Shown: positions 8,531 through 17,736 of the stretch, piece after piece
Position numbering within the stretch: the stretch's first letter is position 1
Layout of the letters: each line of letters starts with the position of its first letter
Position numbers and translations under genes: made by a program
The notes under the pieces: generated by a model
What the model was told of the DNA's origin: nothing
What the model saw: the letters and a program-made list of their open reading frames with translations, nothing else
Database searches by the model: none
DNA from: Lachnospiraceae bacterium
Lineage (GTDB): Bacteria; Bacillota; Clostridia; Lachnospirales; Lachnospiraceae
Reading direction: 5' to 3'
Assembly: GCA_022510565.1 (NCBI GenBank)
Contig: JAFLTE010000017.1
Span: 1-64,000 of the forward strand
Length of the DNA: 64,000 nucleotides

Positions 8531-9397
8531 CTATTTATGGGAATGTTTCGGCATCAGGGTAATTACCACCAATTCTCCCGGATTAAAAACCCTGACGGGA
8601 ATCGTATGCGTTCCCAATCCTCTGCTCAGAATCATTGTAGATTTACCCCGCATGAACTTTCCTCCGTCATATTTAGGGAAAAGTGTCATGTTGGGAGAAA
8701 GCACTCCACCGAGTACAGGTAGTTTCATAATACCTCCGTGAACGTGTCCGGACACTACCACATCGGCACCCCATACAGTGTACTCCTCAAAATACTGGGG
8801 CGTGTGGGCAATCAATATCTGGCATGCATCTTCCTTCGGTTCTCCCAACAATTTCGGCAGATAGCTTTCGTCCATGGGGTACTTCTGAAATTTCTTAAAA
8901 TAGCACTTATCAATCTGCGAACCGCAGACAGCCACATTGTACTCCGGCAGATAAGTATTCTCGTTAATCAGCGGCTCAATCCCCATCCCGGTCAGTTTCG
9001 CCACAAAGTCATCGTATGCCCCCTCATAATACTCAGGATACATCTGCATGCGATGTTCGTGATTTCCCATACCGTAGTAGATTTTATACCGCGTCGACAA
9101 CTGGCGCATTAGAGATAATGCTTTCTCATAGGCATGTCCTTTCGCGGCAGTCAGCATATCCCCCGCCACCAAAACCGCGTCGGGAGATATGCTGTCAATT
9201 TCCTTTATCAGCCGTTCATGATCCTTGCCGTAAGATTTATTGTGCAGATCCGACAGAAGAACAAACTTGCAGGGTTTTCGTACCTTATCCGACTCAATCT
9301 CATATTCCACCGTGATAAATCTGTTGCAGTCCCATGCCGAGATAAGCAGGCACAGTATAACCGCCGCTCCTATGCAAGCCAAAATAACTTCCATCAT
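8531..9397 (-). CDS. Membrane-anchored calcineurin-like metallophosphoesterase (YkuE/YaeI-type)
   Basis: After one N-terminal membrane helix (about residues 1-20), the phosphoesterase domain shows all metal-binding blocks: LLSDLHNKSYG, VLVAGDML, YGMGNHEHRM, and GHVHGG near the C-terminus. These make a dinuclear metal phosphoesterase; related proteins act on lipid A or other phospho-lipid or phosphodiester substrates, but the substrate here is unknown. The start at 9397 is preferred to an upstream in-frame start because GGAGAAGAG lies about six bases before it. It is followed after 15 bp by scpA, so it probably belongs to the same transcript. Confidence 0.85.
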   Translation of the reverse strand: MMEVILACIGAAVILCLLISAWDCNRFITVEYEIESDKVRKPCKFVLLSDLHNKSYGKDHERLIKEIDSISPDAVLVAGDMLTAAKGHAYEKALSLMRQLSTRYKIYYGMGNHEHRMQMYPEYYEGAYDDFVAKLTGMGIEPLINENTYLPEYNVAVCGSQIDKCYFKKFQKYPMDESYLPKLLGEPKEDACQILIAHTPQYFEEYTVWGADVVVSGHVHGGIMKLPVLGGVLSPNMTLFPKYDGGKFMRGKSTMILSRGLGTHTIPVRVFNPGELVVITLMPKHSHK

Positions 9398-9499
9398 ATA
9401 TACTCTTCTCCATATGCCGGTGTACCCAGACAACTTATAAAGTATATCATATAACTGCGGCTTCCCGCAATCTGCAAACTTTTGTTCGCACCGGCAATT

Positions 9500-10687
9500 T
9501 TATCGTTTCATCAGATACAAAATCCATACTTTCTTCCAGTAATCTTTATATCCCGCCTTATCCACACTTTTAGCCGCCAGAATGGACACACTTCCGATTC
9601 GCGTCCCGTCAATCTTATAAACCGCTTCACCGATGGCATCACCCTCTGCGATCGGTGCCTTGACGCTGTCCGGCAGGCTGATTTCCTTCTGCACAGCACT
9701 TAGGTTACTTCCCTTGGTATCCAGATACTCAAAAGGCCCTGCATAGGTCAGATACAACGTATCTTCGATGCCGCCCTCCACCTTTTGTACCGGAAGAGAA
9801 TCCTTATTTTCATCCCGATACATTTGGCTTACACTGTAACCGTAGTTTAGTAATGATATGGCATCCTGAAAACGTGTCTTGCTGTCCGGAGCTGCCATGA
9901 GAACCGCAATCAACTCCATGCTGTCCCGATTGGCTGTAGCTGACAGACAATAAAGCGCCTTGGAAGTGGAGCCTGTTTTAAGTCCCGTCGTCCACTCGTA
10001 CTGCTTGAGCAGTTTGTTTGTACTGGACAGGGTAAAAGTTGAAGTTCCCGCATTGGTTTTGTGCTCAATATCCTCCATCCAGATCTGTGTGTATTCGAAC
10101 ACTTCCGGATACTTGGTAATCAGTTCCCTCGACATGATCGCCACATCTTTCGCGGAGGAGTAATGATTATCGGAATCCGTCAATCCGCAGCAATCCTCAA
10201 AATGAGTATTCTGTAAGCCCAGAGCCTCGGCTTTCTCATTCATCAGCTTAACAAACTCGCTCTCGCTTCCCGCTATGTATTCCGCTACTGCCACACTGGC
10301 ATCATTGCCCGATGAAATGACAATACATTTTATCATCGTCTCTAACGTCTGAGTCTCGCCTTCCTCCAGGTAGACTTGCGAACCTCCCATGGATTTAGCA
10401 TATGCGCTGGTAGTCACCTGATCATCTAAGTGAATTCTTCCGCTTTTTATGTGTTCAAACGTAATTAACAGCGTCATAATCTTGGTTATGCTCGCCGGAC
10501 TTCTTCTTGTATCCGCATCCTGCTCGCAGATTACCTGCCCGGTAGACGCTTCCATCACAATATAGGATGGTGTGGAAACATCGGGAGCCGCCCAAACCTG
10601 CATTGATGCACACATGAATACCGCATTAAGTGTGAAACATCCCAACAGGAGCCATACCGTAATACGCTTTCTTATTCTTTGCAACAC
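9500..10687 (-). CDS. D-alanyl-D-alanine carboxypeptidase (DacF/DacB-type)
   Basis: A secreted peptidase S11 protein of about 395 residues with a signal peptide ending near AAPDV. Motifs are SITK (nucleophile Ser about 66), SGNDASVAVAEY, and KTGSTSKA, followed by the PBP5_C domain and a C-terminal helix. It removes D-Ala from peptidoglycan. Firmicutes often have such a gene beside scpAB. The start is unsettled: the GTG at 10687 has a weak GGGGA site, while the longer TTG start at 10702 has none. It shares the fold but little close sequence with the paralogue at 5803-7068. Confidence 0.92.
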   Translation of the reverse strand: MLQRIRKRITVWLLLGCFTLNAVFMCASMQVWAAPDVSTPSYIVMEASTGQVICEQDADTRRSPASITKIMTLLITFEHIKSGRIHLDDQVTTSAYAKSMGGSQVYLEEGETQTLETMIKCIVISSGNDASVAVAEYIAGSESEFVKLMNEKAEALGLQNTHFEDCCGLTDSDNHYSSAKDVAIMSRELITKYPEVFEYTQIWMEDIEHKTNAGTSTFTLSSTNKLLKQYEWTTGLKTGSTSKALYCLSATANRDSMELIAVLMAAPDSKTRFQDAISLLNYGYSVSQMYRDENKDSLPVQKVEGGIEDTLYLTYAGPFEYLDTKGSNLSAVQKEISLPDSVKAPIAEGDAIGEAVYKIDGTRIGSVSILAAKSVDKAGYKDYWKKVWILYLMKR

Positions 10688-10782
10688 TGTAATTCCCCGC
10701 AATATATTTCTTATTAACTATACATATTGTAGCTGGACAACGGATATGCAGATGAATTGCCTTCAGACTTTCTCTGCCGCAC

Positions 10783-10813
10783 AAAAAAACAGACCCAAAA
10801 TCTGAGTCTGTTT
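10783..10813 (-). terminator. Terminator of rpsU
   Basis: The minus strand forms AAACAGAC...GTCTGTTT followed by seven T, right after the rpsU stop. Confidence 0.85.
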
Positions 10814-10823
10814 CTTACTTAGC

Positions 10824-11000
10824 TTAGTTATATTTGCGTTTTCTTGCCGCTTCGGACTTTTTCTTACGTCTTACGCTAGGCTTCTCGTAATGCTCTCTTT
10901 TACGAATCTCCTGCTGGATGCCGGCTTTTGCACAGCTTCTCTTAAAACGACGCAACGCGCTATCCAAAGTTTCGTTTTCTTTTACGATTACGTTTGACAT
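10824..11000 (-). CDS. rpsU: 30S ribosomal protein S21
   Basis: The 58-residue basic protein ([20 protein letters not shown]... ending in [13 protein letters not shown]) is a full-length S21, which binds the 30S platform near the 3' end of 16S rRNA. The ATG at 11000 is chosen because GGGAGG lies upstream at proper distance and S21 proteins start MSxVxVKENE; a longer in-frame reading upstream has no site. It has its own promoter (11095-11122) and terminator, so it is a single-gene unit. Confidence 0.98.
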   Translation of the reverse strand: MSNVIVKENETLDSALRRFKRSCAKAGIQQEIRKREHYEKPSVRRKKKSEAARKRKYN

Positions 11001-11094
11001 TCTCGCACCTGACCTCCCTTCAGTCCCTAACAAGCATTCCGACTGATTGGGTTATTTATGTGTTTACACGCTCCGTGCCTTCACATACAAACAA

Positions 11095-11122
11095 ATTATA
11101 CCACAATTTGGATATGAGTCAA
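11095..11122 (-). promoter_or_regulatory. rpsU promoter
   Basis: Minus-strand TTGACT (11122-11117), 16-bp spacer, TATAAT (11100-11095). The leader of about 90 bases has no recognised riboswitch. Confidence 0.8.
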
Positions 11123-11160
11123 CTACTAATTTGACAAAACCGCCCAAATCTCGAAACAGG

Positions 11161-13800
11161 CTACTGTAGCTGACCATCCAGTACCTTAGCTGCTTCCTCA
11201 AGCGCCGCATCAATACCTGCAGGATTCTTACCGCCCGCCTGAGCCATGTTGGGGCGACCGCCGCCGCCACCGCCTACCAGAGCGGCAATGCCTTTAATCA
11301 GATTACCCGCATGGGCACCCTGATTCATCGCACCGTCCGTTGCCATGGCGATCATATTGACTTTGCCGTCATTCTCGGATATCAGGACGACTACACCCTC
11401 TCCCAGCTTTTCTTTCAATTGGTCACCCAGTTCACGTAAACCGTTCATATCCACGCCGGCAACTTTGGATGCCAGAAGTTTCACACCCTTAATTACACGT
11501 ACCTGATCCATAACGTCGCCCAACGCATCCTTGGCGGCCTTACTCTTTAAGGACTCATTCTCACTCTGCAGAGCTTTCATCTCCGCCATCAAATGCTCGC
11601 ATCGTTCCAAAAGATCGGAGGGCGATGTCTTCAATGCCTTTGCAGCCATCTGCAGCTGCTCTTCCAGTTTCTGATAGTAGGCCGTCACATTATTGCCCGT
11701 CACTGCCTCAATACGGCGCACACCCGCTGCTACACCCGACTCAGACAGTATTTTGAAAGAGCCGATCATGCCGGTGGACTTCACATGGGTACCACCGCAC
11801 AGCTCCTTGGAGAAATCTCCCATCTCAACAACCCGTACCGTGTCACCGTACTTTTCTCCGAACAGAGCCATGGCACCGCTCTTCTTCGCTTCCTCTATCG
11901 TCATAAGATTGGTCTCAACAGGAAGATTTTCCGCAATCTTCTCGTTGACAATCTGCTCTACCTTCTTGAGTTCCTCCGCCGTCATCGCCGCAGAGTGTGA
12001 GAAGTCAAAACGGGTTCTCTCACCGTCCTGATAAGAGCCGGACTGCTCCACATGATTGCCCAGCACCTCCCGCAATGCTTTCTGCAGCAGATGGGTCGCG
12101 CTGTGGTTCTTGCAGGTACTTGTTCTCCTATCCTTATCCACAGATAAAGTCACCGCATCTCCGGCTTTGAGCATACCCTTCGTCACCTTGCCGATATGTC
12201 CCACTTTGCCGCCCATAAGCTTGACGGTATTCTCTACTTTAAACTCACCTTCTGCCGTGGTAATCACGCCGATATCGCCTTCCTGACCACCCATAGTGGC
12301 ATAGAAAGGTGTCTGCTCCACAATTACGGTACCTACCTCTCCGTCCGTCAATGCTTCCACCAACTCCGTCTCGGTAGTGAGCACCGTCACTTTGGAATCA
12401 AAGGAAAGATTATCATATCCCACAAACTCTGTGGTGATCGCAGGGTCAATGGACTCATAAACAGTCACGTCGGCACCCATATAATTGGTTACTTTGCGGG
12501 CTTTACGCGCCTTGTCTTTCTGCTCCTGCATACACGCTTTAAAGCCGTCCTCATCCACCGCAATGCCTTTTTCTTCTAAGATTTCCTTGGTCAAATCCAG
12601 CGGGAATCCGTAAGTATCGTACAATCTGAAAGCATCTGCGCCACCAAGCTGAGTCTTACCTTCTTTTGCAACAGACTCCGCCATCTCGTTTAAGATGCTT
12701 AAGCCCTGATCGATTGTCTTGTTGAATTTATTTTCTTCCTGCGTCAGCACATTAAAAATAAACTCTTTCTTCTCCTCCAGCTCCGGATAACCATCCTTGG
12801 AGCCTTCGATAACCGTACCGGCCAGATTGGACAAAAATGCCCCCTGAATCCCCAGTTTCCTGCCCTGGCGCGCCGCACGGCGGATAATACGACGAAGTAC
12901 ATATCCACGTCCCTCGTTCGTGGGCATAATACCGTCGGAAATCATAAAGGTTGCGGAACGGATATGATCCGTAATAATACGGATGGACACGTCCGTGTCG
13001 TAATCCTTCTTATACTCTACGCCCGCGATTTCACATACTCTCGTGCGAAGTGCAAGCACGGTATCCACGTCAAAGATGGAATCCACATCCTGCACAACGG
13101 ATGCCAAACGCTCCAATCCCATACCGGTATCAATGTTTTTCTGCGAAAGCTCTGTATAATTGCCCTTACCGTCATTGTCAAACTGTGTAAAAACATTATT
13201 CCAGATTTCCATATAGCGGTCACAGTCACAGCCTACGGTACAATCAGGCTTGCCGCAGCCGTACTTCTCTCCGCGGTCGTAATAAACCTCGGAGCAGGGT
13301 CCACAGGGACCGGAACCATGCTCCCAGAAATTATCCTCCTTGCCGAAACGATAGATTCTCTCCGGCGCAATGCCGATATCTTTATTCCAGATTTCAAAAG
13401 CTTCGTCATCATCCTGATAGATAGACGGATAAAGTCTGTCCGCAGGTAGTCCGACTACTTCCGTAAGGAATTCCCAGCACCATGCAATTGCTTCTTTTTT
13501 GAAGTAATCACCGAAAGAGAAATTTCCGAGCATCTCAAAAAAGGTGCCGTGTCTCGCCGTCTTACCTACATTCTCCAAATCGCCTGTACGAATACATTTC
13601 TGACAGGTTGTGACCCTTTTCCTGGGCGGAATCTCCTGTCCCGTAAAATAGGGTTTTAAGGGCGCCATACCGGAATTGATAAGCAGAAGGCTGTTGTCAT
13701 TGTGAGGCACCAGCGAAAAACTTTTCATCTTCAAATGATCCTTGCTCTCAAAAAACTCAAGGAACATCTTTCGTAATTCATTAACACCATACGGTTTCAT
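11161..13800 (-). CDS. alaS: Alanyl-tRNA synthetase
   Basis: The 879-residue enzyme charges tRNA-Ala. The class II catalytic core starts at the N-terminus (NELRKMFLEFFESKDHLKMKS), with HGTFFEMLGNFSFGDYFKKEAI. The editing domain follows with its zinc motif HSATHLLQKAL and CGGTHV. A coiled segment and the C-terminal C-Ala domain end in a glycine-rich GGGGGGRPNMAQAGG signature. Length is standard. It follows glyS by 30 bp and no T-box element fits in that gap, so it is probably co-transcribed. AAAGGA precedes the ATG. Confidence 0.98.
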   Translation of the reverse strand: MKPYGVNELRKMFLEFFESKDHLKMKSFSLVPHNDNSLLLINSGMAPLKPYFTGQEIPPRKRVTTCQKCIRTGDLENVGKTARHGTFFEMLGNFSFGDYFKKEAIAWCWEFLTEVVGLPADRLYPSIYQDDDEAFEIWNKDIGIAPERIYRFGKEDNFWEHGSGPCGPCSEVYYDRGEKYGCGKPDCTVGCDCDRYMEIWNNVFTQFDNDGKGNYTELSQKNIDTGMGLERLASVVQDVDSIFDVDTVLALRTRVCEIAGVEYKKDYDTDVSIRIITDHIRSATFMISDGIMPTNEGRGYVLRRIIRRAARQGRKLGIQGAFLSNLAGTVIEGSKDGYPELEEKKEFIFNVLTQEENKFNKTIDQGLSILNEMAESVAKEGKTQLGGADAFRLYDTYGFPLDLTKEILEEKGIAVDEDGFKACMQEQKDKARKARKVTNYMGADVTVYESIDPAITTEFVGYDNLSFDSKVTVLTTETELVEALTDGEVGTVIVEQTPFYATMGGQEGDIGVITTAEGEFKVENTVKLMGGKVGHIGKVTKGMLKAGDAVTLSVDKDRRTSTCKNHSATHLLQKALREVLGNHVEQSGSYQDGERTRFDFSHSAAMTAEELKKVEQIVNEKIAENLPVETNLMTIEEAKKSGAMALFGEKYGDTVRVVEMGDFSKELCGGTHVKSTGMIGSFKILSESGVAAGVRRIEAVTGNNVTAYYQKLEEQLQMAAKALKTSPSDLLERCEHLMAEMKALQSENESLKSKAAKDALGDVMDQVRVIKGVKLLASKVAGVDMNGLRELGDQLKEKLGEGVVVLISENDGKVNMIAMATDGAMNQGAHAGNLIKGIAALVGGGGGGRPNMAQAGGKNPAGIDAALEEAAKVLDGQLQ

Positions 13801-13830
13801 CGTAGTTTATTCCTTTCTATATCTCCGTCT

Positions 13831-15219
13831 TTAAAAATCAAACTTATCCGCAAAATATGCATCTAATTCCGCAATCGCAATACGCTCCTGCTCCATGGAA
13901 TCGCGGAATCTTACGGTAACACAATTATCCGTCTCGGACTCGAAATCATATGTAATGCAGAAAGGCGTACCAATCTCATCCTGCCTGCGATATCTTTTAC
14001 CGATATTTCCTCTGTCGTCAAATTCGCAGTTATATTTCTTGGATAACTGTGTATAAATCTTCTCCGCACCTTCGTTCAGCTTCTTGGACAGCGGAAGCAC
14101 ACCAATCTTGACAGGTGCAAGTGCCGGATGGAAATGCAGTACGGTACGCACATCGCCCTCACCGATTTCTTCCTCGTCATAAGCGGCGCATAAGAAAGCC
14201 AGAACCACACGGTCCGCACCCAATGAAGGCTCAATTACATAAGGCACATATTTCTCATTCTTCGTGTCATCGAAATAGGACATATCCTCACCGGAAGTAT
14301 TCTGGTGCTGTGTCAGGTCATAGTCCGTTCTGTCGGCAATACCCCACAGTTCACCCCATCCGAAGGGGAATAAGAACTCGATATCCGTCGTTCCCTTAGA
14401 GTAGAAAGCCAGTTCCGCAGGATCATGGTCTCTGAGACGCATCTCCTCTTCCTTAATACCGAGAGAAAGCAGCCAATCACGGCAGAAACCTCTCCAATAT
14501 TTAAACCATTCCAAATCCGTGCCGGGTTCACAGAAAAACTCCAACTCCATCTGCTCAAACTCTCTGGTACGGAAAGTAAAGTTTCCGGGCGTAATCTCAT
14601 TACGGAAGGACTTACCGATCTGCCCGATACCGAAAGGAATCTTCTTGCGGGATGTTCTCTGTACATTCTTAAAATTGACAAAAATACCCTGTGCCGTCTC
14701 GGGTCTTAAATATACTGTATTCTTAGCATCCTCGGTAACACCCTGAAAAGTCTTAAACATAAGATTGAACTGTCTGATATCCGTAAAGTTATGCTTGCCG
14801 CAGCTCGGGCAGGGAATGTTCTTCTCCTCCACAAAATCTTTCATCTGCTGCTGACTCCACGCATCCACGGACTCCTCAAATGTAATGCCGTTCTCCGCAG
14901 CGTAGTCTTCTATCAACTTGTCGGCACGGAATCTCTCGTGGCACTCCCTACAGTCCATCAAAGGATCTGAGAAACCGCCCAGATGACCGGATGCCACCCA
15001 TGTCTGGGGATTCATCAGAATTGCGCAGTCCACACCCACATTGTAGGGATTTTCCATCACAAATTTCTGCCACCATGCTTTTTTCACATTATTCTTCAGC
15101 TCCACACCCAGATTACCGTAATCCCATGTATTCGCCAGACCTCCGTAAATCTCGGATCCGGGATATACGAATCCTCTTGCTTTCGCCAAAGCTACGATTT
15201 TCTCCATTGTCTTTTCCAT
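13831..15219 (-). CDS. glyS: Glycyl-tRNA synthetase (alpha2 dimer type)
   Basis: The 462-residue class II synthetase is of the single-chain type found in many Gram-positives. Blocks seen are [20 protein letters not shown] at the N-terminus, [15 protein letters not shown] (motif 2 region), [14 protein letters not shown], and the C-terminal anticodon-binding domain ([14 protein letters not shown] onward). A pair of Cys-x-x-Cys motifs, CRECH and CPSCG, suggests a bound zinc. It starts with AGAGAGG upstream and is followed closely by alaS. Confidence 0.97.
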   Translation of the reverse strand: MEKTMEKIVALAKARGFVYPGSEIYGGLANTWDYGNLGVELKNNVKKAWWQKFVMENPYNVGVDCAILMNPQTWVASGHLGGFSDPLMDCRECHERFRADKLIEDYAAENGITFEESVDAWSQQQMKDFVEEKNIPCPSCGKHNFTDIRQFNLMFKTFQGVTEDAKNTVYLRPETAQGIFVNFKNVQRTSRKKIPFGIGQIGKSFRNEITPGNFTFRTREFEQMELEFFCEPGTDLEWFKYWRGFCRDWLLSLGIKEEEMRLRDHDPAELAFYSKGTTDIEFLFPFGWGELWGIADRTDYDLTQHQNTSGEDMSYFDDTKNEKYVPYVIEPSLGADRVVLAFLCAAYDEEEIGEGDVRTVLHFHPALAPVKIGVLPLSKKLNEGAEKIYTQLSKKYNCEFDDRGNIGKRYRRQDEIGTPFCITYDFESETDNCVTVRFRDSMEQERIAIAELDAYFADKFDF

Positions 15220-15268
15220 ATACTATGTCCTCTCTATCTCTCCCACACACGGTAGGTTATTATCGTCA

Positions 15269-15904
15269 TTATTCAAATACAATATAGGATAAAACGCTCT
15301 CGTTCGCGTTTTCCTTAGCAGGGTACACAACGTGGGCACCCTTCTTTCCGTAAAAAGAGACATCCAAATCGCTGGTTGCACTCTGGTTAATATAGAGAAC
15401 TTTGCCGTAGGTATTCACCACAAGTTCCTCCGAGGGCTTCGTCGCGATAATCACAATCTGCTTCTTATCCCGTTCTTCCATAAAACCCAGTTCCATCGGT
15501 TCTCCTTCTGCCGAGATAAAGGCAACACCTTCCAGAGAATATCCATGTTTTCCCGCCTCGTCGAGTGTTCCCACAAAAAGCTCCCTGTTGTTAAAACCGC
15601 TGTAATCTTCGTCCGTCGCATAAGTAAGCTGAAGTAAAACCTTGCCGTCTTTCTCCTCCACAGATGAGAGTGTCACGCTGCCTTCGCCGTTATCTTCACA
15701 ATACTCCGCCACTCTGTCCGCTGCCAATGCTTTGAGCCCGTCCATCTCATAATAATTCTGCTCAAAACCACCCACAATTTGATGGGTAATGGTTCCGTCC
15801 TTACCGATGGAAACGGAAGATACTTCAGGCGTTTTCTCTCCACCGCATCCCACAAGCACGCCGGACAACGCTAAAGCAAGCAGAAACGCTTTCCCTTTTC
15901 GCAT
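15269..15904 (-). CDS. Lipoprotein of unknown function
   Basis: The 211-residue protein has a clear lipoprotein signal (LALALSGVLVGCGG, lipid on Cys20) and a soluble exported domain without a motif I recognise. It follows recO by about 50 bp and precedes glyS by about 50 bp, so it belongs to the housekeeping run. A strong GGAGG site precedes the ATG. The function is unknown. Confidence 0.75.
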   Translation of the reverse strand: MRKGKAFLLALALSGVLVGCGGEKTPEVSSVSIGKDGTITHQIVGGFEQNYYEMDGLKALAADRVAEYCEDNGEGSVTLSSVEEKDGKVLLQLTYATDEDYSGFNNRELFVGTLDEAGKHGYSLEGVAFISAEGEPMELGFMEERDKKQIVIIATKPSEELVVNTYGKVLYINQSATSDLDVSFYGKKGAHVVYPAKENANESVLSYIVFE

Positions 15905-15956
15905 ACATTTTTCCTCCGGTCAATTCTAAACCGCTAACATACTGCCATACATTATA

Positions 15957-16604
15957 TTAAAGATTATCCACAATTTCAAGACTTTTAAACGTTCTGTCAA
16001 GATATCGTCTGCGGTAATCGTCCGCAATCTCTCCCAGCTGCCCGAGCACCTTGGGAGTCACGGTAAATGTATAAAGTTTATCGATGCCCGCATCCGTTAT
16101 GTAAGAAACCGCATATTCGGTGGACTTGTCCCAATGCTCTCCCGCCGGCATTCCCGGAAATTCTCCGTTTAACACCATTGCTTTCATCTCAAATATATAA
16201 CGAACTAACCGATTCGGCAGTCCGTCGTGCAAAAGAGCGCGCAGAGACTGATAGAGAAGCTTAAGCATCTCCTTCTCATCATTGTTCTCTCTCGTATAAT
16301 AATCCATCAACTCTAAAAAATACATACCGTAGTATGCACCCTCAAAGTCCTCTCTCAGCCCTTCAAAGTAATTGCTGATGGCCGCCTCCATAACATTATA
16401 GGAATTTCTGCCGACATATAACTTAAATTCACCGAAGCAGAAAGGGTTGGTAGCCGCAAGCAGCCTGCTGCCCTGCTTGCGTGCCCCTCTTGCAAAAGCG
16501 GAAATCTTACCCGACTCTTTTGTCAGAAGTACCACCCTTCTGTCGTATTCACCTATCGGTTCAGCCTTTAAAACCATTCCCGTAATCTGTGTATATTCCT
16601 GCAT
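15957..16604 (-). CDS. recO: DNA repair protein RecO
   Basis: The 215-residue protein matches RecO, which loads RecA through RecFOR during gap repair. It has the N-terminal OB fold (ITGMVLKAEPIGEYDRRVVLLTKE... ISAFARGARK) and the helical C-terminal part. The zinc cysteines present in some RecO proteins are absent. The ATG at 16604 is chosen because the family begins MxxxxxITGxVL; the reading frame extends further upstream but that part is the overlapping small gene in another frame. It overlaps that gene by 44 bp, indicating translational coupling. Confidence 0.93.
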   Translation of the reverse strand: MQEYTQITGMVLKAEPIGEYDRRVVLLTKESGKISAFARGARKQGSRLLAATNPFCFGEFKLYVGRNSYNVMEAAISNYFEGLREDFEGAYYGMYFLELMDYYTRENNDEKEMLKLLYQSLRALLHDGLPNRLVRYIFEMKAMVLNGEFPGMPAGEHWDKSTEYAVSYITDAGIDKLYTFTVTPKVLGQLGEIADDYRRRYLDRTFKSLEIVDNL

Positions 16605-16737
16605 GAGAATGTTCTCCCGACTCCTCCTTGTTCTCACTGCGCTGTGTCTGCATATCGTCTGCCGCATTTCTGTATGCCAGAAAATCATCTATTTTTCCGC
16701 TGGCCATAAACTTTTCCCAGTAATTTATCTCATTCAT
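16561..16737 (-). CDS. YqzL-like small protein between era and recO
   Basis: A short gene of 58 residues beginning MNEINYWEKFMASGKIDDFL and then AYRN. In Bacillus and many Firmicutes a protein of about 45 residues named YqzL sits exactly between era and recO; as I recall the family it is marked by W-x-x-F-x-x-(T/S)G-x-I-(D)-x-(F/Y)L-x-Y. The same pattern occupies residues 7-22 here. A polar tail of about 30 residues (MQTQRSENKEESGEHSHAG...) extends into recO and overlaps its first 44 bp. The role of the family is unknown. Assignment rests on position and the short motif. Confidence 0.7.
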   Translation of the reverse strand: MNEINYWEKFMASGKIDDFLAYRNAADDMQTQRSENKEESGEHSHAGIYTDYGNGFKG

Positions 16738-16796
16738 CTTACGCCCCTAATCCTCTCTCATCAACTAGTGTTTAGGGTTCGCAGATTTACTTCTTT

Positions 16797-17726
16797 CTAT
16801 TCTGTTTCTTTCGGATTATAACCGAAATTTTTCAGAAGATAATCACTGTCTCTCCAATCCTTCTTAACCTTCACCCAGAGTTGTAAATTAACCTGATTTT
16901 CCACCAACTCTTCTATGTCCGGTCTCGCCATGGAACCGATTTTCTTAAGCATACTTCCCTTCTTGCCGATAATAATTCCCTTGTGAGAATCCCTCTCACA
17001 GACAATCGTCGCCTCAATGTCAACAATACGTTTCTTAAATTTCATTGACTCAATGGTAACGGCTACACCGTGGGGAACTTCTTCTTCCAGACACCTGAGT
17101 GCCTTCTCTCTGATGAGCTCCGCCACAATCTGACGCATAGGCTGGTCTGTCACCGTATCCTCATCATAAAAAGGTTCACCGTAAGGAAGATACTTCATAA
17201 TGCATTCAAGCAGAACCTCAAGCCCGTCTTTTTTGAGGGCGGACACCGGCACAATCTCAGCAAAGTCAAGCTGCTTTCTGTAAGCATCTATATAAGTAAG
17301 AAGCAATTCCTTCTTCACGGTGTCAATTTTATTAATCACCAGTATGACAGGCGTATTCGTCTTCTTAAGCTGCTCGATAATGTGCTGTTCGCCGGCCCCG
17401 ATATAGTCCGAAGGCTCTACAAGCCACACAATCACATCCACTTCCGATATGGTGCGCTGTGCCACATTTACCATGTAATCTCCCAGCTTGTTCTTCGCTT
17501 TATGGATACCCGGCGTATCTAGGAACACAATCTGCCCCTCATCGGAAGTATATACCGTCTGAATCCGATTCCTGGTGGTCTGCGGTCTGTTTGATGTGAT
17601 TGCAATTTTCTGTCCGATTAACGCATTCATCAATGTAGACTTGCCCACATTGGGTCTGCCAATCAGCGTGGCGAAACCTGCTTTATACTGTTTGTTGTCC
17701 TGTCTGTTTTCCTGATTATTCTCCAT
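16797..17726 (-). CDS. era: GTPase Era
   Basis: The 309-residue Era GTPase binds the 3' end of 16S rRNA and assists 30S assembly. The G motifs are visible: GRPNVGKSTL (G1), DTPGIHK (G3), and NKID (G4). The C-terminal KH domain carries the signature GIIIGKKGSMLKKIG. The ATG at 17726 is preferred because GAGAGG lies six bases before it and the N-terminal extension to an upstream start is unlike the family. It starts 11 bp after the DUF4349 gene. Confidence 0.97.
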   Translation of the reverse strand: MENNQENRQDNKQYKAGFATLIGRPNVGKSTLMNALIGQKIAITSNRPQTTRNRIQTVYTSDEGQIVFLDTPGIHKAKNKLGDYMVNVAQRTISEVDVIVWLVEPSDYIGAGEQHIIEQLKKTNTPVILVINKIDTVKKELLLTYIDAYRKQLDFAEIVPVSALKKDGLEVLLECIMKYLPYGEPFYDEDTVTDQPMRQIVAELIREKALRCLEEEVPHGVAVTIESMKFKKRIVDIEATIVCERDSHKGIIIGKKGSMLKKIGSMARPDIEELVENQVNLQLWVKVKKDWRDSDYLLKNFGYNPKETE

Positions 17727-17736
17727 AAACCTCTCG

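Noticed and set aside
12964..13449. 161-codon plus-strand frame antisense to alaS
   Set aside because: Shadow of the conserved synthetase core; no start signal.
13801..15268. Possible T-box leaders for alaS or glyS
   Set aside because: The gaps before these genes are 30 and about 50 bp and contain no AGGGTGG-type T-box sequence or antiterminator.
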